Part shown: piece after piece, positions 29,318-35,691 of the stretch
How positions within the stretch are numbered: the first letter of the stretch is position 1
Layout: each line of letters begins with the position of its first letter
From: an uncultured Gammaproteobacteria bacterium
GTDB lineage: Bacteria > Pseudomonadota > Gammaproteobacteria > Arenicellales > JAANXG01
Length of the DNA stretch: 35,691 nucleotides
Reading direction: 5' to 3'
Assembly: GCA_947259395.1 (NCBI GenBank)
Contig: CAMYMN010000018.1
Location: 1-35,691 of the forward strand
The notes under the pieces: model-generated
Database searches by the model: none
What the model was told of the DNA's origin: nothing
Seen by the model: only the letters and a program-made list of their open reading frames with translations
Position numbers and translations under genes: made by a program

Positions 29318-29971
29318 TTAAAAAACGAATCTCGATATCGGTTCCGCGTTGACAAGAGGTGGCAGACTGGTTTCAAACAACGACACTTTTTGCCAACTAT
29401 TTCCCCCCAATCGCTGCAGTAAAAGCGCCTCCATAACGGGTGCTTGCCCAACAACGGCAATCAACCGTCCATTCAGCGCCAGATTCATCTTGTAAGATTC
29501 CGGCAATGTCGGTACCGAACCGGTTATGATGATCGCATCGTACGGGCCTTCGCCGTCCCAACCCTGTGCGGCGTCCCCCTCAAAGTAGCTTATGTTGCTC
29601 AACTCGCGAGTGCCGAGTTTGGCTCGCGCTGCGTCTAGAAAATCTGCGAAGATGTCGACTGTGTCGACACTATGGGCGAGACTGGCCAAAAGCCCGGTTA
29701 GGTAACCGCTACCGGTGCCGATTTCCAACACCTTATCCCGGTTGGTCAACGAGAGTTCCTGTAGCAGCCGCGCCTCCATCTTTGGTTGCATCATCTTTTG
29801 CCCGTGGTCCAGCGGAATGTTCATGTCGACGAAGGCCAGCGCCTTGTACTGATCGGGTACGAAATCCTCACGTGGAAATTCGCGCAGCAGATTCAGGACC
29901 TTGGGATCAAGTACGTCCCACGGCCGGATTTGTTGCTCGATCATATTGAAACGGGCCCGCTCGACGTCCAT
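29318..29971 (-). CDS. pcm: Protein-L-isoaspartate O-methyltransferase family protein
   Basis: SAM-dependent repair enzyme family acting on isoaspartyl residues. 217 residues. Motifs: MIEQQIRPWDVLDPKVL, DFVPDQYKALAFVDMNIPL, the SAM loop VLEIGTGSGYLTGLLASLA, and YDAIIITGSVPTLP. The SAM loop and the following PCMT region are intact. The family often sits upstream of tolC, where a role in secretion has not been shown. Confidence 0.93.
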   Translation of the reverse strand: MDVERARFNMIEQQIRPWDVLDPKVLNLLREFPREDFVPDQYKALAFVDMNIPLDHGQKMMQPKMEARLLQELSLTNRDKVLEIGTGSGYLTGLLASLAHSVDTVDIFADFLDAARAKLGTRELSNISYFEGDAAQGWDGEGPYDAIIITGSVPTLPESYKMNLALNGRLIAVVGQAPVMEALLLQRLGGNSWQKVSLFETSLPPLVNAEPISRFVF

Positions 29972-30008
29972 TGGTAAAGCCTTTGTTTGTGTTTAATTGA
30001 GAATATGA

Positions 30009-30037
30009 AGGGTAAGCAGTTTGGCGGGCAGTGGCAA
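30009..30037 (-). promoter_or_regulatory. Candidate promoter of pcm-tolC
   Basis: TTGCCA (30032-30037), 17 bases, TACCCT (30009-30014), read on the minus strand about 38 nt before the pcm ATG; AAAGG is a usable ribosome site. Confidence 0.4.
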
Positions 30038-30170
30038 GATAAAGACGTTCACTCGTTTTCCTAATTGTGGACGGGTGATGGGTTGGCATGCCGGCGCAGC
30101 ACGGGCTGCGCGTCGCCCCTGTGGTTGACCATGGGGTGGCGATCTCGGGGACTCCACGGTGGTGATTGAT

Positions 30171-30270
30171 CAACAAAACGCCGGCCATGGGCCGGCGTCG
30201 TTTTGCATGCCTTGTGAGTCGCGATTTAGGAGGAGATCAAGGCATATTTCCGGCTGTCCGCCGGATAGGA
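30171..30270 (-). ncRNA. Candidate FNR-controlled small RNA with anti-Shine-Dalgarno loop
   Basis: Downstream of a perfect FNR box the minus strand has about 100 nt that fold as three hairpins. Hairpin 1: TCCGGC/GCCGGA (30260-30265 with 30249-30254), loop GGACA. Hairpin 2: ATGCCTTG/CAAGGCAT (30238-30245 with 30207-30214), a 23-nt loop displaying CTCCTCCT. Hairpin 3: nine-pair ACGCCGGCC/GGCCGGCGT (30190-30198 with 30178-30186) followed by TTTTGTTG, a good intrinsic terminator ending near 30171. No protein-coding frame fits. The C-rich loop could block ribosome sites of target messages. The 5' end is estimated at 30267-30272. Structure and signals are seen; the function is inferred. Confidence 0.6.
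30178..30198 (-). terminator. Intrinsic terminator of the candidate small RNA
   Basis: Nine-base-pair GC-rich stem with a three-base loop (CAT on the minus strand), followed on the minus strand by TTTTGTT. On the plus strand the tail is CGTTTTG, so weak bidirectional action is possible. Confidence 0.75.
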
Positions 30271-30273
30271 GGT

Positions 30274-30282
30274 AATTAACCA
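30274..30282 (-). promoter_or_regulatory. Extended -10 element for the small RNA
   Basis: TGGTTAATT on the minus strand has the TGn extended -10 form. A start near 30267 would place the FNR box centre (30308.5) at -41.5, the standard class II FNR activator position. Confidence 0.5.
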
Positions 30283-30301
30283 TACAAACGAAGGGAGTCT
30301 T

Positions 30302-30315
30302 TTGATCTGGATCAA
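30302..30315. promoter_or_regulatory. FNR/ANR box
   Basis: TTGATCTGGATCAA matches the FNR consensus TTGAT-N4-ATCAA at all ten defined positions. It lies in a gene-free region between the small protein gene and pcm. No coding gene starts within 300 nt downstream on either strand, apart from the candidate small RNA. Confidence 0.85.
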
Positions 30316-30348
30316 GCAGCACTCGAATAGGCCCTCAACCGAACACAC

Positions 30349-30372
30349 GAGCGCCGGCGTGTGCCGGCGCTC
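30349..30372. terminator. Strong GC hairpin after the small protein gene
   Basis: A perfect ten-pair stem GAGCGCCGGC/GCCGGCGCTC with a GTGT loop, 22 nt past the stop of the minus-strand gene. Downstream on the minus strand is GTGTGTTCG, only slightly T-rich; on the plus strand TTTG follows. Probably a terminator or insulating hairpin that separates the gene from the FNR-controlled unit. Confidence 0.5.
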
Positions 30373-30394
30373 TTTGCTGGTTGATGTTATACAT

Positions 30395-30658
30395 TCATCC
30401 GGGTAGGGTGCCCGGTGCTTGGGCGACCGGATCCCAGGTCTTAGCCTCGAAGCGATAGTATCCCTGGGTCTTGATTGCATCCTTGGCAATTAGTTCGTTG
30501 AACGCCGCGCGGTCCTTGCCCATCTCCTCGAATGTGCCGACCTGTTTCAACTCCCCACCGCTTGGACATGCCGCTCCGCTGATGTCCTGGTGGTGAGCAT
30601 CGTCAGTGACGACAAAAAAATCCGGATCTTCGACGCATCGATACACGGTGAATTTCAC
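30395..30658 (-). CDS. Small conserved-looking protein of unknown function
   Basis: 87-residue soluble protein, not recognised. The strong ribosome site AAGGAGGT lies seven bases before GTG at 30656-30658, so I choose that start over the ATG at 30676, which would sit in front of this site. The protein begins VKFTVYRCVEDPDFFVVTDD, read with Met at the start, and has two cysteines (in YRCVED and GAACPSGG), a histidine pair in DDAHHQD, and an Asp-Pro-rich tail AKTWDPVAQAPGTLPG. The compact charged sequence with strong ribosome site looks like a real gene. It is followed by the FNR box and candidate small RNA. Confidence 0.7.
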   Translation of the reverse strand: MKFTVYRCVEDPDFFVVTDDAHHQDISGAACPSGGELKQVGTFEEMGKDRAAFNELIAKDAIKTQGYYRFEAKTWDPVAQAPGTLPG

Positions 30659-31035
30659 GCCGCTCACCTCCTTCAATTTATTAACTATTTACGGTACCTC
30701 GTTAGACCACGCCTGGACTCAATCGTCCATCGAATTCTTGTTACACGCTAATAGGTAAAAGTTATCCTTCACCAGTCGAGTTTCGGGACCGGCATCGACA
30801 CCCAACCCGCAGGTAATAGCCGACGATATCTGACGCGCCTATATGTCCAAGGCAACAACAGTTCATGATTGAAATGTGACCCGTAGATATTGTTCCCACC
30901 CCGGCATCGGTGACGCCGATGTCCGGCTCGGTTTTGTGGCGCCACGGTTATGATCGTGATACGCAAACTTGTGCTGAGCGAGCAGGGTTGACCGACCGTT
31001 CGGCGTTTACGGCACACCCGGAGGGGGCGTTTCAC
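30659..31035 (+). other. Gene-free region upstream of thiC
   Basis: About 380 nt without a convincing gene. It carries a hairpin CATCGG-TGACG-CCGATG (30905-30921) flanked by CCGG, which adds four pairs with a one-base bulge. No T run follows. It must contain the promoter of the small minus-strand gene, but I could not read one clearly. Confidence 0.5.
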
Positions 31036-31064
31036 TTGATCCGTGTCGGGGTTAAGAGTAGGGT
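31036..31064 (+). promoter_or_regulatory. Candidate thiC promoter
   Basis: TTGATC (31036-31041), 17-base spacer, TAGGGT (31059-31064). Transcription would begin near 31071, just before the riboswitch aptamer. Confidence 0.45.
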
Positions 31065-31073
31065 GAGCGTTGG

Positions 31074-31160
31074 CTAGGGGTGCTTGTTCACGAGCTGCGT
31101 ACAGGCTGAGAGATACCCTCGAACCTGACCCGTTTAATTGCGGCGGAGGAAATGCCGGTA
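31074..31160 (+). promoter_or_regulatory. TPP riboswitch (THI element)
   Basis: Aptamer consensus blocks are clear: GGGGTGC (31077-31083), GCTGAGAGATACCC (about 31104-31118), GAACCTGACC (31121-31130) and GGAGGAAATGCC (about 31145-31155). TPP binding should repress thiC. The 3' part, GCGGCGG plus AGG, can also pair with CCT-A-CCGCCGC (about 31166-31176), an alternative hairpin that competes with the aptamer end. No T run follows, so control may be translational or Rho-dependent. Confidence 0.95.
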
Positions 31161-31209
31161 TTAATCCTACCGCCGCAGATGAAACTCAGGTTCAACTCCA
31201 TAGAATTAG

Positions 31210-33114
<1,905 letters not shown>

Positions 33115-33832
33115 GTCTCTGTTGCCGTTTACATAGGACGCATTTTTGAACGGCACGGATGCGTGGCGTGATCGAGGAATGGGGGAAATTGAACTAGGGC
33201 GCCCACTGACCCCCAGGCCGGCGGTTCATAATCTGTAAGAATCTGAAAGTGATATTTCAGTTTAGATTGACGAGCACGACTTAATCTGACAGTTCTTCAA
33301 AAGCGGCCACTCGGTCGGAATCCTTGTACGACTGTTCAGTGCCCATAGCGGACATGGGAGATTTTATTCTGACCCATTTTGCATATCACGGTTCACCACA
33401 ATAAGTGATGATCCTCAAAGTCTGTTTTGAAGTTTGACAACGGAGCAATACAGCCACATGTTGAGCCAGCTGCCATACTCTTAACAAATGCTGTCTACAA
33501 CATATTGATTTTCAGGAGTTTCGTCCCCACCTAACACTCAACTGATGATAGTGCTAATTCCTACCTCAATTCATGTATACCCGCATCAGATGACTTTATG
33601 GATCTGTTAGGAGTTAATGGATAATCTGGCTGTTATCTAGGCCGCTACTTCAACTAGAGAAATATCAAGGCAGGAAAGGGAAGCCCTTAGGGATGGCAAT
33701 TCCTGCAATCCGCATCCTAGCCTGATGCATCCGTGGGGAATATTGTCCGCAAGCGGTCTGGTCGTCTTACCCTCCGCTTGTTTGAGCGTTCTTCTAAATG
33801 AAAATCATGATCCTCAATCAAGAGTTAAGACG
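33115..33832. other. AT-richer gene-free region after thiC
   Basis: About 700 nt without a gene I can support. Its base composition is visibly more AT-rich than its neighbours and all frames are broken. A hairpin CTGAAA-GTGATA-TTTCAG near 33244-33262, followed by TTTAGATT, may be the thiC terminator. Probably decayed genes or an old insertion. Confidence 0.5.
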
Positions 33833-33913
33833 ATGCGTAAATTCAGACTATTAGGTTTTTTCTTTGTGTGTTTATCAATGTTCGAGTTGCCGGCGGTGGC
33901 CCGCGATGAATGA
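33833..33913 (+). pseudogene. Possible remnant: lone signal peptide
   Basis: A 26-residue frame MRKFRLLGFFFVCLSMFELP ending AVARDE. It has the charged start, hydrophobic core and AVA cleavage site of a Sec signal peptide, then stops after three further residues. Best read as the 5' stump of a secreted-protein gene, or a very small exported peptide. Confidence 0.35.
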
Positions 33914-34000
33914 TGATGTTGCCGGTATGCAGAAGTTGACGAGAAGGGGTTGGGATCTTCCGCAGTGGGTTGGTTGCAGCCTATTGCTGTCGAGGCTCGA

Positions 34001-35290
34001 ATGGCGGATCATCCGGACCGCGTGGATCGTTGGTATCAGGACGAAGTTCTCACCGTGACGGGGGAAGTTGATTCCACTCCGCTGCCCACCAACCCCCTGA
34101 TCAACTGGATGATCAAGAGCGCCTGGGCTTCGGCGTCGATCTCGGACTTAGTGGCCGCGTTTGCTACTGAATTGATGCGAACAGGTATTCCACTGCTGCG
34201 ATTGTCGCTTCATATTCGAACCCTGCACCCGCTACTTGGTGCGACCGGCCTTATCTGGCGCCGCGGTCATGCCGAAGTACTGCAAAATCATGTTGGGCAT
34301 GAGGTGTTCAAGTCTGATCGTTTCCTTAAAAGTCCTGTGATGCCCATTTATGAAGGCGCCGGTGGCGTACGCCGCCGCCTTTTTGCACAGGATCAGCCGT
34401 TTGACTTTCCGGTGCTGGAGGAGATCTACTGCGACGGCGGCACGGATTACGTCGCGATGCCGTTTTTGTTCAGCGACGGCCAGATAAACGCGATCACTCT
34501 GTCGTCGGATCAACCCGAGGGGTTTTCCACTCGAGACCTTGGCTATGTCAACGAAGTATTGCCGCTATTTGGTCGCCTGGTTGAAGTGTTTGCCTCGCAT
34601 TACAAGTCGGAGACACTCCTGGAGACTTATCTGGGCCGGCAGGCGGGCAGGGAGGTGCTCACCGGGCTGATCAAGCGCGGTGACGGCAGAGACATCCATG
34701 CAGTTATCTGGTTCTGCGACCTTCGTGGGTCTACCGCTTTGGCCGATGCTGTATCCCGGACGGAGTTTCAGCATATTCTGAACGATTTCTTTGACTGCAT
34801 GGCGGGTGCGGTGATCAGCCACGGCGGAGAAGTGCTTAGTTTTATCGGCGACGCGGCCCTGGCAATCTTTCCCATTGATGATCCGGTTGTGGACAGTAAT
34901 CAAGACGGTGGGAATGCCTGCGTTCGGGCACTGCAGGCGGCGTCTGATGCCGCGGCAAAGATCCGTCAGCGCAATAGCGAAGCGGCCACCCGCGGGGGCC
35001 GCAGCATAGATTTCGGAATCGGTCTTCACATTGGTGACGTGACCTACGGCAATATTGGCACCGACAGCCGCCTGGAGTTCACCGTTATCGGGGCCGCGGT
35101 CAACGAAGCTGCCCGGATCGAGGGATTGTGCAAGGCCACCGACGAGGCGGTCTTGGTTTCGGCAGAGTTTGTCCGACAGCATCCGGGCGTCTACCGCCCA
35201 CTGGGCTTTCACCGTATGACAGGTGTGGCCAGGGAAGTCGAGGTGTTCGCTCCGGCAGGTCCCCAAGACGTTTCGCAACAGGTAGCGTAA
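34001..35290 (+). CDS. Class III adenylate/guanylate cyclase-domain protein
   Basis: Predicted nucleotide cyclase, cytosolic. ATG 34001 with GAGG upstream gives 429 residues; a TTG at 33950 in frame is less likely. N-terminal about 1-200 is a GAF-like sensor-type region of unknown ligand. The C-terminal CHD domain has metal-binding Asp240 (FCDLRGST) and Asp284 (FIGDAALAIFP), and transition-state Asn368 and Arg372 (VNEAARIE). The purine-selecting Asp in the usual IGDxVN motif is Ala365 (VIGAAVNEAA). Product, cAMP or cGMP, cannot be told. Confidence 0.9.
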   Translation: MADHPDRVDRWYQDEVLTVTGEVDSTPLPTNPLINWMIKSAWASASISDLVAAFATELMRTGIPLLRLSLHIRTLHPLLGATGLIWRRGHAEVLQNHVGHEVFKSDRFLKSPVMPIYEGAGGVRRRLFAQDQPFDFPVLEEIYCDGGTDYVAMPFLFSDGQINAITLSSDQPEGFSTRDLGYVNEVLPLFGRLVEVFASHYKSETLLETYLGRQAGREVLTGLIKRGDGRDIHAVIWFCDLRGSTALADAVSRTEFQHILNDFFDCMAGAVISHGGEVLSFIGDAALAIFPIDDPVVDSNQDGGNACVRALQAASDAAAKIRQRNSEAATRGGRSIDFGIGLHIGDVTYGNIGTDSRLEFTVIGAAVNEAARIEGLCKATDEAVLVSAEFVRQHPGVYRPLGFHRMTGVAREVEVFAPAGPQDVSQQVA

Positions 35291-35691
35291 TCTTGAGTCG
35301 CGGCCTGGCAGCGCGCGCCTTAGGGTGAGGCACTTATATAAGTAGCCTGGGCGGTAATCGTGGGCTCAGAGGGATCTACCATCGAGTGAGGAGTGAACAC
35401 GTTCTTGATTGTAAATGTATCACCTTTCAATCGTTGGCCCGGTAAGTGCCCTTTGCTGTCATTGGCGAAATTGTGTTGAGCTGGCGCTTACGAGTATTTT
35501 GCACGTATTCGATTGAATGCACAGAGTAGTTGAATTTGGGTTTTGAAACGCCGTGCGGTATGTCCGCTATAGATGTGAACGGACATTCATCCATTGTTAA
35601 TGCGACCGGCAGCTGTGGGTCGTTATTGCCCATTTGACGCCATCGGCCCGCAAAGCTAACTGCTGTCATTCGCAATTTCGAAAGCGGACCC
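35291..35691. other. Gene-free window end
   Basis: About 400 nt with no supportable gene. A minus-strand frame at 35427-35675 has no recognisable domain or clear ribosome site. ATAGCGGACAT on the minus strand near 35561-35571 also occurs on the plus strand near 33347-33357, on the other side of the cyclase gene. Confidence 0.5.

Noticed and set aside
29907..30188. 93-codon minus-strand frame overlapping pcm and the region upstream
   Set aside because: Runs out of frame over the pcm start, has no domain or ribosome site, and includes the terminator hairpin.
30225..30290. Plus-strand AGGAGG motifs that resemble two ribosome sites
   Set aside because: Neither is followed by ATG, GTG or TTG at a usable distance with an open frame; they are better explained as the complement of the C-rich loops of the minus-strand RNA.
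35427..35675. 82-codon minus-strand frame at the window end
   Set aside because: No recognisable domain, no clear ribosome site, and composition like degenerate intergenic repeat.

Overview
The window looks like ordinary chromosome of a gammaproteobacterium with a mid-range GC content. The evidence is the gene set and order: groES-groEL behind fxsA, cutA-dsbD, aroQ-accB-accC-prmA, a zinc-ribbon/DUF3426 gene, dusB-fis, purH, purD, purE, tsaC, hemF, a Kdo transferase (waaA) and a tolC-pcm pair. I cannot place it below class level. Almost every protein is intact and of normal family length. I see no tRNA, rRNA, CRISPR array, prophage or full-length insertion sequence.

Layout. Positions 1-2261 hold groESL on the minus strand, with a textbook sigma70 promoter and a perfect CIRCE (HrcA) operator. 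An fxsA-hydrolase pair lies upstream, divergent from cutA-dsbD. From 6.4 to 9.9 kb runs an aroQ-accB-accC-prmA series, broken by an unusually long, repeat-bearing accB-accC gap. From 9.9 to 14.6 kb come the zinc-ribbon protein with 50-residue repeats, dusB-fis and purH. A large membrane protein with a spermidine-synthase-like core runs back on the minus strand to 17.4 kb. Purine, tRNA-modification, heme and LPS genes (purD, purE, tsaC, hemF, waaA) follow on the plus strand.

Between waaA and a HAD phosphatase gene the whole intergenic space is a 269-bp element with 20-bp terminal inverted repeats (19/20 matching). It resembles a miniature transposable element and carries a 38-codon reading frame. 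A minus-strand phnD-phnC-phnE-phnE transporter operon comes next, with a UUCG-loop hairpin after phnD, then a SnoaL-like gene, tolC and pcm.

The most interesting region is 30.1-30.7 kb. A small unrecognised 87-residue protein gene is followed by a perfect FNR/ANR box, an extended -10 element at the right distance, and about 100 nt that fold into three hairpins. The last is a good intrinsic terminator, and the middle loop displays a CUCCUCCU anti-Shine-Dalgarno motif. I read this as a candidate oxygen-responsive small RNA. The window ends with a TPP riboswitch and thiC, about 0.9 kb of decayed-looking AT-richer DNA, a class III nucleotide cyclase, and a gene-free end.
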